Assembly (NCBI RefSeq): GCF_902498825.1 | Contig: NZ_LR701459.1 | Location: 1,246,001 to 1,310,000 of the forward strand | Source of the DNA: Rhizobium sp. EC-SD404 | GTDB taxonomy: Bacteria > Pseudomonadota > Alphaproteobacteria > Rhizobiales > Rhizobiaceae | DNA length: 64,000 bases | Reading direction: 5' to 3' | In this document: positions 17,493 to 26,791 of the stretch, one piece after another | Position numbering within the stretch: position 1 is the first letter of the stretch | Layout: each line of letters starts with the position of its first letter | The notes under the pieces: generated by a model | What the model was told of the DNA's origin: nothing | The model's database searches: none | The model's input: only the letters and a program-made list of their open reading frames with translations | Position numbers and translations under genes: made by a program

Positions 17493-17582
17493 TTAGTTCA
17501 GAACCGTCGAGAAGATCGTCGCATAGCCGACGACGATGGCGATGATGCCGATGGCGAGTGACAGGGCCACAATGGGTCGCAT
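17493..17582 (-). CDS. Predicted 29-residue single-span membrane peptide
   Basis: This small frame begins MRPIVALSLAIG, continues with an unbroken hydrophobic segment of about 20 residues and ends STVLN. GGGAGAA lies 5-6 bases before the ATG, and that ribosome-binding site overlaps the region just after the stop of the ferric-reductase-like gene (12 bases between stop and start). The good ribosome-binding site, tight linkage and clean single transmembrane helix suggest a real small subunit rather than a chance frame. It does not match CydX or another small oxidase subunit that I recognise. Confidence 0.5.
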   Translation of the reverse strand: MRPIVALSLAIGIIAIVVGYATIFSTVLN

Positions 17583-17594
17583 CTCTGTTCTCCC

Positions 17595-18914
17595 TCAGAC
17601 CATGTCGAAGATTTCGTTGGTGATCGTGTTGAAGGGCACCCCGAGCTTCAGGAGATCCTTGCGTGCCGCGTCGGTCAGCGGCTTCGGTCCGCACAACATA
17701 TGCGGCCATTCGCGACTGTTTTCGGGAAGATGCTGCTTCAGGATCTCCGCCGAGAGCCTACCGGTTTCGCCGTCCCAGTCTTCTGGAGGCTCTTCCAGCA
17801 CGTGCACGACCTTGAGATTGATCCGGCCTGACAGCTCAGCGAGTTCGTCGCGGAAGGCGGCGTCATCCCACGCCTTGTTGCAGTAGAAGAGGACAGCAGG
17901 CCGCGTGTCGTGACGGGCATCCATGGCATGGAGGTTTGACATCATCGGCGTGATGCCCACTCCGCCCGCAATCATCACGAAGCCGCCGGCGTCCGGGTGG
18001 GTGTCGATCGAGAACGTGCCGTAGGGACCATCGAGATAGGCGACGGCGCCGTTTTCAACCTCAACGGCTTGTTCGGTGAAATCGCCCAGCGCCTTGATCG
18101 ACAGCGTGACGTCGGGGCCATGCTCGGGCGGGGACGAGATCGTGAAGGGATGCTCCCCCAAGCCGAAGGGCGATCGCTCGAGCGTCAACCAGGCGAACTG
18201 GCCGGGCTTGTGGTTGCTCAGCGGCTTGCCCTGCGGCCTCAGCACGAGTTGGTGAACGCCACCGTGATGGGCGATGTTGTCGACGACGATCCAGGGATTT
18301 CGCTTCTGGCTCCAGGGCTTGCCGATGCGCACCCAGAGCAGCATGGCCAGCCAGCCGAGAGTTACGCCCAACCAGAGTACGCGTGTGCTCGGATCGGCGG
18401 TGAACCGCCCGACGCCGAGGACATGGGCGATGGCGGCACCGAAGCCGATAATGGCGAGCGCGACGTGCAGATAGCGCCACCAGCCGTATTCCAGCTTCAG
18501 CCATTTGCGCAGCTCGGACGTCGCTACCAGGCCAACGAAGCATAGCAGCGCGAGGCGGGCGGCGGTGAGTTCCCAGCGCGCCTCGAGAGGATTGAGGATG
18601 CCCAGCGCTTCCTCGAACCAGAAGTACAGAATGCCGAAATGAGCGAGCATAAGGCCGAGCGCGCCGATCGCCATGTAGCGGTGGAAGACGTAGACGATGT
18701 CGATGCCGAAGGGATGGGAAAGGCGCCGAAATCGGGCGGTCAGGGCAAATTGCAGGCCGGCCACGGCAAGTGCGCCGAAGCCGAAACCCATCGACAGATC
18801 GAACAGGAAGCCGTTGCCCTCGACCCGCTCGCCGCGAAGCAGGACGACGAACGGCAACGCCAGCACCGCCGGAATGGCCGCAATCCAGGCGATTTGCCTT
18901 AAGGTCCGGCTCAT
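17595..18914 (-). CDS. Ferric-reductase-like transmembrane FAD/NAD oxidoreductase
   Basis: A 439-residue membrane flavoprotein. Residues 1-210 hold about six transmembrane helices with paired histidines (HRYMAIGALGLMLAH and HVALAIIGFGAAIAH) suited to two b hemes. Residues 215-320 form an FAD-binding barrel (LGEHPFTISSPP), and the C-terminal NAD(P)-binding domain has IAGGVGITPMMSN and MLCGPKPLTDAA. This is the NOX/ferric reductase architecture, which moves electrons from NAD(P)H across the membrane. It lies 19 bases after a small membrane protein gene in the oxidase operon, so it may exchange electrons with quinone, metal or an oxidase component; that is inference. Confidence 0.85.
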   Translation of the reverse strand: MSRTLRQIAWIAAIPAVLALPFVVLLRGERVEGNGFLFDLSMGFGFGALAVAGLQFALTARFRRLSHPFGIDIVYVFHRYMAIGALGLMLAHFGILYFWFEEALGILNPLEARWELTAARLALLCFVGLVATSELRKWLKLEYGWWRYLHVALAIIGFGAAIAHVLGVGRFTADPSTRVLWLGVTLGWLAMLLWVRIGKPWSQKRNPWIVVDNIAHHGGVHQLVLRPQGKPLSNHKPGQFAWLTLERSPFGLGEHPFTISSPPEHGPDVTLSIKALGDFTEQAVEVENGAVAYLDGPYGTFSIDTHPDAGGFVMIAGGVGITPMMSNLHAMDARHDTRPAVLFYCNKAWDDAAFRDELAELSGRINLKVVHVLEEPPEDWDGETGRLSAEILKQHLPENSREWPHMLCGPKPLTDAARKDLLKLGVPFNTITNEIFDMV

Positions 18915-18933
18915 GCGCGGTTCCTTTGCATGG

Positions 18934-19290
18934 TCAATGACATGGGCTCAGCGCCACGACCGGGCCGAAGGTGAAGATGATGCAGATAAGAGCCGCGATA
19001 TTGAGCCTGTCCGCTGCGACGCCGATGGTATCGCGGCGCTCGTGCACGTCCGATCTTCGGTATAGGCGGATCATCCCGATATTGGCGACGCAGGCAAGGA
19101 GCGCCAGCGTGACGAGCACGATGCGCTGGAGCGACAGGCCGAAAGCATATTCGGTCATGTGCCAGCGAAAGGCGCAGCCGAGCGTCAGCACCATGTAGAG
19201 AGTCAGGAAGGTCAACGACCAGAGGCCGAAACCGGCCACCAGCCATAGAATTGGGAAGCGTCTGGCGGTTCCAGTTGCGGGGCCGGTCAT
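18934..19290 (-). CDS. Small three-helix membrane protein in the oxidase operon
   Basis: A 118-residue protein with hydrophobic segments at about 12-37, 50-73 and 92-115. The ATG at 19290 has CGGAGA upstream and overlaps the stop of the fused oxidase gene (ATGA), so it is translationally coupled to it. No family is recognised. Position and size suggest an accessory or assembly subunit of the terminal oxidase, comparable to the small fourth subunits of heme-copper oxidases, but the sequence does not prove this. Confidence 0.6.
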   Translation of the reverse strand: MTGPATGTARRFPILWLVAGFGLWSLTFLTLYMVLTLGCAFRWHMTEYAFGLSLQRIVLVTLALLACVANIGMIRLYRRSDVHERRDTIGVAADRLNIAALICIIFTFGPVVALSPCH

Positions 19291-21824
19291 GGCTGATCTC
19301 CGCTCGGGATGTTGAAGCCGATCAGAAGCGGCAGCAAGAGGACCAGGCCGACACCCGCCAGGACGGACACGGCCGTATAGTCGTGCCACAGCTTGCCGAT
19401 CCTAAGGTCGAGCGTCCGGCGCGCCGAAACATAGCCTGCGTGCTGACGCCACGCGCCGAAGCCGGCAAAGATCACTCCAAGGCCTGCGTGCAGTGCGCAG
19501 TAACCCAGTACGACGAAGCTCGCAGCCAGATAGGCGTGGCTCGTCGGGTCGGGAATGGCGGTTGCCATCAGAAAGACGAGGATCAGGCAGGTTGCAAGCT
19601 GGGCCGCCGTTGCCAGCACCTGCGGCACCAGTGCCGAAGCGGAGTTTTGGGCCGCGGCAATGCCGCGTCGCGCCAAAAGCGTCGCCGCTGTCGAAAGCAG
19701 GACCGCTGCAAGAGGCAGGACAAGGCCAGGCTCTGCAATGGCGGGTGGCGGCCAGCCCGGGGCGACGAGCCAGAGGAACAGAACGCCGAACAGCAGCGAG
19801 GTATAGAGCGTCGTGTTACCGACGAGCGCAAAGACCATCGCCCACCAGGAGGGAGGACGGTCCACCTCATAGTGGATCGGGAGGTCCAGCCCGTTGCCGA
19901 TGGGCAGACGGCCGTGATCTTTGCGGAAGCCGCACGGCACCGTCCAGGCCAGCAGAAGAACGACGACGCCGGCCAGAGGGACGAGCGAAATCCAGTAGAG
20001 CTTGAAAAGCAGGCACAGCACGAAAGCGCCGGTTGCGATCGCGGTATAGAGCGGCAGAAAGGTGGAATTCGGCAAAAGCACGATGTGGTCGGGCTTTCCG
20101 GTCGTCATGTCGACGGCGAGCGTTTCCATCCACCCATTGCGCGTGAAGCCGAGATAGCCTTTGCCGGCCGCAAGTTCCGGGCCGATCTTTGCCGGCTCCA
20201 GTCCGTCGGCTCGCCGGTCGATCTCCGGCAGCGATGCGAACGCATAGGAAGCGGGCGGGGTGGCGGTCGCCCATTCCAACGTGCCGGCTTTCCACGGATC
20301 GCGGCCATGCGCCTTGCCGAACCGGACCTGAAGGATGATGTCGACGACGACGAGCGCAAAGCCGATCGTCATGATGAAGCCGCCGACCGATGACAGGAAG
20401 TTCAGCCACTCCCAGCCCACGCCATCCGGATAGGTGTGGACACGTCGCGGCATGCCCCGAAGACCGGTGAGGTGCATCATGAAGAAGGTGATGTGGAAGC
20501 CGACGAAGATCAGCCAGAATGCCGGCACGGACAGATGGTGCACCGGGAATTTGCCGGTCATGTGCGGGAGCCAGTAATAGGCTGCCGCCAGCATTGGGAA
20601 GACGAAGCCGCCGACCAGCACATAATGGAGGTGGGCAACGACGAAGTGGGTGTCATGCGCCTGCCAGTCGAAGGGCACCATCGCCAGCATCACGCCGGTC
20701 AATCCGCCCATCACGAAGACGACGAAGAAGCCCACCAAATAAAGCATCGGCACATCGAAGCGTGGCCGTCCTTGCGATAACGTCGCGAGCCAGGCGAAGA
20801 TCTGGACGGCGGTGGGGATGGCGACGAGGGCACTCGCCGCCGAAAAGAAGGCCAGCGCGAGATGCGGAATGCCCACCGTGAACATGTGGTGGACCCACAG
20901 GCCGAAAGACAGGAAGCCCACCGCTATTGCCGCAACGACGATCGCGCCATAGCCGACAAGGCGCGTCTGGGCGAAGACGGGCAACATGGTGGAGACGGCA
21001 CCGGCTGCGGGCAGGAAGATGATGTAGACCTCGGGATGGCCGAAGAGCCAGAAGAGGTGCTGCCAAAGCAGCGAATCGCCGCCCCGCAGCGGGTCGAAGA
21101 AGGGCAGGTCGAAGGCTCGCTCCAGTTCCAGGAGCACCGAGGCGAGGATCATCGGCGGGAAGCCGACCAGCATCATCAGCGCGACGACCAGCAGATACCA
21201 GGCGAAAATCGGCATGCGGGTGAGCGACATGCCCGGCGCCCGCAATTTGAGGATCGACACGGTGATCTCGACGGCGGCCGACATGGCCGAAATCTCGACG
21301 AAGGTGATGCCCAGCAACCAGACGTCCGCATTGATCCCCGGCGTATAGGTCGACGAGGATAGCGGCGTGTACATGAACCAACCGCTGTCGGGCGCCACTC
21401 CGAAGAGCAGCGCGACGATCAGGATCGAGCCGCCGAAAATGTAGCAATAGAAGCCGAAGGCGGTGAGCCTTGGGAAGGCAAGGTCGCGGGCGCCCAGAAG
21501 CTTCGGCAGCAGATAGATCGCGAACCCTTCGAACATCGGGATCGCGAAAAGGAACATCATCACCGTGCCGTGCATGGTGAAGACCTGATTGTAGATATCC
21601 GGTCCGAGGAAGGCGCTGTCGGCGGTCGCGAGCTGGATGCGGATCAGCATCGAGAGCACGCCGCCGATCGCGAAAAAGGTGAAGGCTGCGATGATGAAGC
21701 GGCGGCCGAGCACGGTGTGATTGACGGCAGCCAGGCGCCCGAGCCCAGGCTTCGTGTCCCAGATTTTCGCCAGCGCGTGGTGCAGGCGGATTGCGTCGCT
21801 GGCTGGCTCTGGCGTCGTCGTCAT
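19287..21824 (-). CDS. ctaD: Cytochrome c oxidase subunit I-III fusion (CtaD-CtaE)
   Basis: An 845-residue heme-copper oxidase core. Residues about 30-560 form subunit I with FTMHGTVMMF (heme a ligand), WLFGHPEVYIIFLP (CuB His, proton-channel Glu and cross-linked Tyr of A1-type enzymes), VHHMF (two CuB His) and HFVVAHLHYVLVG (heme ligands). After a linker, residues about 640-845 form a short subunit III-like helical domain (PSWWAMVFALVGNTTLYTS). The ATG at 21824 overlaps the coxB stop (ATGA). The complex reduces oxygen to water and pumps protons at the inner membrane. Fused I+III polypeptides are known in some caa3-type oxidases. Confidence 0.93.
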   Translation of the reverse strand: MTTTPEPASDAIRLHHALAKIWDTKPGLGRLAAVNHTVLGRRFIIAAFTFFAIGGVLSMLIRIQLATADSAFLGPDIYNQVFTMHGTVMMFLFAIPMFEGFAIYLLPKLLGARDLAFPRLTAFGFYCYIFGGSILIVALLFGVAPDSGWFMYTPLSSSTYTPGINADVWLLGITFVEISAMSAAVEITVSILKLRAPGMSLTRMPIFAWYLLVVALMMLVGFPPMILASVLLELERAFDLPFFDPLRGGDSLLWQHLFWLFGHPEVYIIFLPAAGAVSTMLPVFAQTRLVGYGAIVVAAIAVGFLSFGLWVHHMFTVGIPHLALAFFSAASALVAIPTAVQIFAWLATLSQGRPRFDVPMLYLVGFFVVFVMGGLTGVMLAMVPFDWQAHDTHFVVAHLHYVLVGGFVFPMLAAAYYWLPHMTGKFPVHHLSVPAFWLIFVGFHITFFMMHLTGLRGMPRRVHTYPDGVGWEWLNFLSSVGGFIMTIGFALVVVDIILQVRFGKAHGRDPWKAGTLEWATATPPASYAFASLPEIDRRADGLEPAKIGPELAAGKGYLGFTRNGWMETLAVDMTTGKPDHIVLLPNSTFLPLYTAIATGAFVLCLLFKLYWISLVPLAGVVVLLLAWTVPCGFRKDHGRLPIGNGLDLPIHYEVDRPPSWWAMVFALVGNTTLYTSLLFGVLFLWLVAPGWPPPAIAEPGLVLPLAAVLLSTAATLLARRGIAAAQNSASALVPQVLATAAQLATCLILVFLMATAIPDPTSHAYLAASFVVLGYCALHAGLGVIFAGFGAWRQHAGYVSARRTLDLRIGKLWHDYTAVSVLAGVGLVLLLPLLIGFNIPSGDQP

Positions 21825-22528
21825 TGCGATGCTTCCGTAGCGGCGCCGCTTACGGTGGCGACGTAGTCTTCTGGTTGATGGGCCTCCACGGTGAAGTCCA
21901 TGTTGGAATGGCCGACGCCGCAAAACTCGGCGCAGACGCCGCCATAGGTCCCGGGTCGTTCGGCCTGGAGGCGCAACACGTTCTCATGGCCCGGAATGGC
22001 ATCGAGCTTGCCGCCGAGCCGCGGTACCCAGAACGAATGGATCACGTCTTCCGCAGTGATGACGATGTCGACCGGCTCGCCGGCAGGGATGTGCAGCACC
22101 GAGATCGTGTCCGCCGCGCCTTCGCGGTCGGGGTAGGAAAAGGTCCACGCCCACTGGCTCGCGCGCGCCTCGACGCGCTCGGGTGCGCTTGCAAGGGGGC
22201 TGGCGATCAGCCTTTCGCCCATGGCCAGGGCGAAGATCACGAGAGCGGTCAGCACGACGGTGGGCATCGCAAGTCCGCCCCATACGATCCAGCGGCGGGG
22301 CGACAGGCTTTTGCCGAAGCCCGGCTTGAGGAGTGTGGCCAGAAGCAGGCCGATGGTCAGGACAAACAGGATGACCGCGCCGGCGAACATGACGTAGAAG
22401 AGATTTGCGATGGCACCTGCCGATGGTCCGGCCGGGTCCAGCGTGGACAGCGGACCTGAGCAGCCGGCAAGAACGACGCCACCGAAGGCAGGGATCGTTG
22501 CCTTGATCAAGGTCCTGCAGGCCGGCAA
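21821..22528 (-). CDS. ctaC: Cytochrome c oxidase subunit II
   Basis: A 235-residue subunit II. A predicted lipoprotein signal ends in VVLAGC and is followed by two transmembrane helices (about 45-70 and 88-112), then the periplasmic CuA domain with QWAWTFSYP, DVIHSFWVP and the CuA loop CAEFCGVGHSNM. There is no C-terminal cytochrome c domain, so this is aa3-like rather than caa3-like in layout despite the CtaG partner. The start is uncertain: the frame stays open far upstream, but a divergent gene starts at 22565, so the TTG at 22528 is chosen; a TTG at 22510 is also possible. Confidence 0.85.
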   Translation of the reverse strand: MPACRTLIKATIPAFGGVVLAGCSGPLSTLDPAGPSAGAIANLFYVMFAGAVILFVLTIGLLLATLLKPGFGKSLSPRRWIVWGGLAMPTVVLTALVIFALAMGERLIASPLASAPERVEARASQWAWTFSYPDREGAADTISVLHIPAGEPVDIVITAEDVIHSFWVPRLGGKLDAIPGHENVLRLQAERPGTYGGVCAEFCGVGHSNMDFTVEAHQPEDYVATVSGAATEASQ

Positions 22529-22564
22529 GTTGCCCCGGCGGAAACGACCGAACGGAGTGATGGA

Positions 22565-23065
22565 ATGAGCGAAACGGAAAATCTCGAAAGCCCGGTGATC
22601 AAGAAGGTCGCCGAAAGCAAGATCGATTCCGCTATCGCCGTTGCCGGCCATCCCATTCACGCCATGAGCGTGCACTTTCCCATCGCGCTGGTCTTCGCCA
22701 CGTTTGGTGTCGATGTCTTCTATTGGTGGAGTGGCGATCCCTTTTGGGTCCGCGTTTCGGTCTGGTCTTCGGGTTTCGCCTTCGCGACGGGCGTGGCGGC
22801 CGGTCTCGTCGGCACGGCAGAACTGCTGTTCGTGCGCGGTATTCGCATTCGCGTGGCGAGCTGGACCCACGCTGTTGCTGCTATGACCCTGATCGCCATC
22901 ATGGGCACCAATTGGGGCATGCGCCTTGCCGATGACAGCATGGTCCTGCCGCACGGGCTTCTGCTGTCCGTTCTGGCGGGCATCATGGCCGGCATGGCGG
23001 GTTGGCATGGTGGCAAGCTGGTGTTCGATCATGGCGTCGGACTGGTCATAAATAGCGATCAATGA
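22565..23065 (+). CDS. DUF2231-type membrane protein
   Basis: A 166-residue protein with four hydrophobic segments. It contains GHPIHAMSVHFPIAL near the first helix, the conserved His-rich signature of DUF2231 proteins. GGAG lies seven bases upstream of the ATG. It is transcribed against the surrounding oxidase genes and overlaps the end of the CopD-like gene by 20 bases tail to tail. DUF2231 proteins often accompany cytochrome or redox modules, and their histidines may bind heme or metal; the function here is unknown. Confidence 0.75.
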   Translation: MSETENLESPVIKKVAESKIDSAIAVAGHPIHAMSVHFPIALVFATFGVDVFYWWSGDPFWVRVSVWSSGFAFATGVAAGLVGTAELLFVRGIRIRVASWTHAVAAMTLIAIMGTNWGMRLADDSMVLPHGLLLSVLAGIMAGMAGWHGGKLVFDHGVGLVINSDQ

Positions 23066-23546
23066 GCGGTTGGAGCATCTCGCCTAGAGCGCCGGGCTCC
23101 GACAAAATGCCAGGCAGGAGTTGATCTCCGAGGTCCGGCTTCAGCAGAACCACGCCGATGATCGCCGTCGCGATCACCACGGTCAAAACGGTGACCACCA
23201 CGGCGCGCCAAGTCGAGTAGGTCTCGCCTTTCTGGAACAGACGGATGATGACAAGACCCGTCAGCACATGGACGACGACCAGGAGCGCGACCAGAACAAG
23301 CTTCAGGTGAAACCAGGGCTCGAAGGTTTCCTGGACGAGGATCAGCGCCGTTCCCGTGGCGATCGCGACGAAAGCGGCAGGCGAGATCAGGGCAACATAG
23401 GCGTATCGGACCATGCCCTGCAGGCGATAGAGCGTATCATCGTCCCGTGCGTGGGCGCGCTGCACATAGAGACCCGGCAGGCTGACGAGCCCGGCGCTCC
23501 AGACCGCAATCGTCGCGATATGAAGGAACTTCAACCATACCATCAT
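23046..23546 (-). CDS. CopD/HemJ-like four-helix membrane protein
   Basis: A 166-residue protein with four transmembrane helices. LKFLHIATIAVWSAGLVSLPGL at the N terminus is a heme- or copper-ligand pattern shared by CopD and UPF0093 (HemJ-like) families, and a further His lies in FHLKLVLVALLVVVHVLTG. Its ATG overlaps the CtaG stop codon (ATGA). Location suggests a role in copper or heme supply to the oxidase; this is inferred from context. Confidence 0.65.
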   Translation of the reverse strand: MMVWLKFLHIATIAVWSAGLVSLPGLYVQRAHARDDDTLYRLQGMVRYAYVALISPAAFVAIATGTALILVQETFEPWFHLKLVLVALLVVVHVLTGLVIIRLFQKGETYSTWRAVVVTVLTVVIATAIIGVVLLKPDLGDQLLPGILSEPGALGEMLQPLIDRYL

Positions 23547-24301
23547 CCTCGGTCATGCCCGGCGGATGCGGCGAAGCGCTCTTGAACCAGCGCAGACGAG
23601 AAGATCAGCGCGACGATGAGGTAAGGCAGAGCGGCCGGTACCCACATGAGGATGCCTGCCAACTGCTGGTCGGCCAACGGCGACAGACCGAACGCCTCCG
23701 TCGTCGCAATGTGGTCACCGTAAAGCGGCGCGCGGGCGAAGGTCAGAAGGGCTCCCAGCATGCCCATCTGCACGATTGAGCCGAAAAGGGCAGCCAGAGC
23801 CGGCAGGCAATGCTCGCGGCGTGCGCCGAAGATCAGTTGCCACAGGACGATGGCCGAACCGAGCAGCGTCAATTCCATCGCCCAGTAGGCCCAGTTGGAC
23901 GATAGGGCGAACGCATAGGGGGCCGGTGCATGCCATATCCAGACGAAGATCGTGTGGACAAGGAAGGCAGCAGAGAGCAGACCAGGCGTGCGCCGTCGGC
24001 GCATTGGCAGGGCGAGCGCGACCAGCGGTGCGGCAATCGCAATCAGCATGACATGATGGAAGATGCGCGCCGAAAAGAGCGCGGAGCTCAAGGCGCAAAG
24101 TGGAGACACGAAGGCGATGAAAAGTGTGACGAAGGCGGCTGCGGCGTAGAACCGGCCGTGCGGCGTGCCTGCAGTTTTCGCATTCGAGATGAGAAGGCCG
24201 GTTGCGACGAACAGGGCACTCAAGAGGTATGGGTCGAAGTTCCAGGCTTGCCAGAGCGTGTCCGGCGTCGGGCTTGGGCCGCAATAGACCTCTGAATTCA
24301 T
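23543..24301 (-). CDS. ctaG: CtaG-type (caa3) cytochrome c oxidase assembly factor
   Basis: A 252-residue protein with about seven transmembrane helices of the caa3_CtaG family, unrelated to the Cox11 protein that shares the name. Diagnostic stretches are FVSPLCALSSALFSARIFHH, WIWHAPAPYAFAL and QQLAGILMWVPAALPY. The family is needed for CuA/CuB assembly in caa3-type oxidases. It is the first gene of the minus-strand oxidase unit and is coupled to the CopD-like gene. The about 70 bases between its start and the katE terminator hold its promoter. Confidence 0.88.
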   Translation of the reverse strand: MNSEVYCGPSPTPDTLWQAWNFDPYLLSALFVATGLLISNAKTAGTPHGRFYAAAAFVTLFIAFVSPLCALSSALFSARIFHHVMLIAIAAPLVALALPMRRRRTPGLLSAAFLVHTIFVWIWHAPAPYAFALSSNWAYWAMELTLLGSAIVLWQLIFGARREHCLPALAALFGSIVQMGMLGALLTFARAPLYGDHIATTEAFGLSPLADQQLAGILMWVPAALPYLIVALIFSSALVQERFAASAGHDRG

Positions 24302-24369
24302 GTAAAGCGCTTCCTTGCTGTCACGTGCATCCTTGTCATTTCACGACGCGAATTCATACTGATTTTGGT

Positions 24370-24411
24370 CGAAAAAATACGACCGGGCGGAGATTGGTCC
24401 GCCCGGTCGTG
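24370..24411 (-). terminator. Intrinsic terminator of katE
   Basis: A 12-bp perfect stem, CGACCGGGCGGA at 24380-24391 pairing with 24398-24409 across a 6-base loop. On the minus strand it is followed by TATTTTTTC. It lies about 60 bases past the katE stop and insulates katE from the ctaG operon on the same strand. Confidence 0.9.
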
Positions 24412-24471
24412 GAGATATTGGACCATTCCGATCAGATGACGTACCGATCGGGGAATGGGCTTCGACGACGG

Positions 24472-26586
24472 TTAGAGCTTGACCTTGGGCTCGCGCGCCC
24501 AAAGACGCAGCTTGCCCAGCATCTCGATGAAATCAGGGATGCCGTCGGCGCTTTCCAGCTCAACGACGCCTTCGTCCATCTCGATCCCTGCCTTTTCGAG
24601 CAGCGGCCGAGCGCCATCGACGAAAGCGATGAACTTGCAGTGGGCGAAGGCGTCGGCGACGAAATCGCGTGCCGCCGATTCCTTCGACAGCTTTTCACCG
24701 CCATCCGGACCGAGGATCAAGGCCACTGCGTCATATAGAACAGAGGGGCCGCCATCGATCATTTGGTCACCCTCGATGAACGATCCGTCGGATGCTTCGA
24801 CGCCGCCGACCTTCGGAGCGATGATCTCCATGGTTGCACCTTCGTCGGCAAGTGCCGAGCGCAAGCCTTCCACCAGGTCGGCATCGCAGCCATCGCTGAC
24901 CATCACACCCAATTTGCGGCCTTCAAAGCTTTCAGGACCGTTCTGTATGATCGACAGAGCAGGAGAAGGTTCCAGATCGTCGCGAGGGGCCACTGCGGCC
25001 TGCGCAGCTTCCGGCATGTCACGGATACCTAGGTTTTCGGCGACCATCGTTGCCAGAGCTTCGTCGATGTTGAGCAGATGGGCGACCATCCGTAACCGGA
25101 TCGGCAACGTTTCAACTTTCGACAACTCGAAGGTCAAAGCCATGGCGATGTGTTTCTGCTCGACGGCTGTCTGGCTGTTGTAGAACTGACGCGCCTGGCT
25201 GTAGTGATCGGCAAAGCTTTCGGCGCGCAGCCGGACCTTCGGTCCTTCGACCTCGTCACGATAGGAGCGGAATCCACGCTTGGGATCTTCGCGGGGGCCT
25301 TCACCCCAAGAGTTGGGCTGATAGTTCGCCCGTCCGACGGGATTGCGCATCGCCATGTGCCCATCCTGCTGGAAATGGTGCATCGGGCACTTCGGCGCGT
25401 TGATCGGCAGATGGGTGAAGTTCGTGGACCCCAACCGCTTCAGCTGCGTGTCGAGATAGGAGAAATTTCGGCCCTGAAGCAGCGGATCGTTCGAGAAATC
25501 GATGCCGGGCGGGACGTTTTGGGTCATGAAGGCGACCTGTTCGGTCTCCGCAAAGAAATTGTCCGGCATGCGATCGAGAACAAGGCGGCCGACCGGGATT
25601 GGCTTGATGACCTCTTCCGGGATCAACTTGGTCGCGTCGAGTACGTCGAAGTCAAAGCTGTCCGCGAATTCCTGGTCAAAGAGCTGAACGCACAGCTCCC
25701 ATTCCGGGAAATCGCCGGACTGGATCGCGTTCCAGAGATCTCGACGATGAAAATCGGGGTCCGCACCGTTGATCTTCACGGCCTCGTTCCACACGACGGA
25801 CTGGAGACCGAGCTTCGGCTTCCAGAAGAATTTGACGAAGGTGGACTCGTCATTTTCGTTCAACATCCGGAATGTGTGGACGCCGAAGCCTTCCATGAAC
25901 CGGAACGACCGTGGGATCGACCGATCGGACATGATCCACATGATCATGTGCATGGATTCCGGCGTCAGCGAAATGAAGTCCCAGAAATTGTCATGGGCCG
26001 ACTGGGCCTGCGGAAAGCCGCGATCGGGCTCGGGCTTCACCGAGTGAATGATATCCGGGAACTTGATCGCATCCTGGATGAAGAAAACCGGGATGTTGTT
26101 GCCGACGATGTCCCAGTTGCCCTCCTGGGTATAAAGTTTGACGGCAAAGCCACGCACGTCGCGGGCAAGGTCGGCGGAACCTTTCGACCCAGCTACGGTC
26201 GAGAACCGCACGAATGCGGGCGTCCTCTCGCCGGCGCGCTGGAAAATGTCGGCACGCGTGTATTTCGCAAGCGACTCGTATGTCTCGAAATAGCCGTGCG
26301 CACCGTAGCCGCGCGCGTGAACCACGCGCTCCGGAATGCGCTCATGGTCGAAGTGGAACATCTTTTCGCGGAAGTGAAAGTCTTCGATGAGCGACGGCCC
26401 GCGTTCGCCGTACTTCAAAGAGTTCTGATCGTCTGCGACGGGTCCGCCCTGGGCTGTCGTCAGGATCGGTTGGCCTTCTTCAGCGACCTGGTGAAGTTCG
26501 CCGCCATTCCCTCGCTGCAGCGTCAGATCATGCACGGTGGTCGTCGCATCGGATTTGCGCGCGCTCCGTTTTCCATTGTCGGCCAT
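24472..26586 (-). CDS. katE: Catalase HPII (large-subunit, clade 2)
   Basis: A 704-residue monofunctional heme catalase that breaks down hydrogen peroxide. The active-site His lies in [11 protein letters not shown] (about residue 93), the [13 protein letters not shown] and [16 protein letters not shown] blocks follow, and the proximal heme region is in the [12 protein letters not shown] segment. The C-terminal domain of about 150 residues with [18 protein letters not shown] is the flavodoxin/GATase1-like extension that distinguishes HPII. The ATG at 26586 gives the usual N terminus; an AAGGA lies upstream. It is divergent from the TetR gene. Only a weak EcfG-like match (GGAAC-N16-GCTT) precedes it. 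Confidence 0.93.
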   Translation of the reverse strand: MADNGKRSARKSDATTTVHDLTLQRGNGGELHQVAEEGQPILTTAQGGPVADDQNSLKYGERGPSLIEDFHFREKMFHFDHERIPERVVHARGYGAHGYFETYESLAKYTRADIFQRAGERTPAFVRFSTVAGSKGSADLARDVRGFAVKLYTQEGNWDIVGNNIPVFFIQDAIKFPDIIHSVKPEPDRGFPQAQSAHDNFWDFISLTPESMHMIMWIMSDRSIPRSFRFMEGFGVHTFRMLNENDESTFVKFFWKPKLGLQSVVWNEAVKINGADPDFHRRDLWNAIQSGDFPEWELCVQLFDQEFADSFDFDVLDATKLIPEEVIKPIPVGRLVLDRMPDNFFAETEQVAFMTQNVPPGIDFSNDPLLQGRNFSYLDTQLKRLGSTNFTHLPINAPKCPMHHFQQDGHMAMRNPVGRANYQPNSWGEGPREDPKRGFRSYRDEVEGPKVRLRAESFADHYSQARQFYNSQTAVEQKHIAMALTFELSKVETLPIRLRMVAHLLNIDEALATMVAENLGIRDMPEAAQAAVAPRDDLEPSPALSIIQNGPESFEGRKLGVMVSDGCDADLVEGLRSALADEGATMEIIAPKVGGVEASDGSFIEGDQMIDGGPSVLYDAVALILGPDGGEKLSKESAARDFVADAFAHCKFIAFVDGARPLLEKAGIEMDEGVVELESADGIPDFIEMLGKLRLWAREPKVKL

Positions 26587-26750
26587 GGTGGAGGATTTCC
26601 TTATTTTGAGCTGGTCTGCCCGCGTAGAGGCATGGCGGCCCAAGCTGCGAATAACCGATATGTTCCAGGTTGGCGGCGAGGGAGCCGCAGCATGATTCAT
26701 TTCGTGATCAGCTAAAGAATGAAGGGCCGTTGTCAAAACCCGCGCGCTGT

Positions 26751-26766
26751 GCGAATGAACATTCGC
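26751..26766. promoter_or_regulatory. Probable operator of the TetR-family regulator
   Basis: Perfect palindrome GCGAATGAACATTCGC (7-bp arms, 2-base centre) lying 25 bases before the TetR start, in the divergent katE/tetR region. The form GAATG-N2-CATTC is typical of TetR/AcrR operators that control RND pumps. Autoregulation plus control of the pump genes is the simplest reading. Confidence 0.65.
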
Positions 26767-26791
26767 TCTCATTTTGGATCGCGCAAATCTG

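Noticed and set aside
26642..26666. EcfG-type promoter for katE (GGAAC-N16-GCTT)
   Set aside because: The -10 element has CTT instead of GTT, so it fails the consensus; kept only as a weak remark.
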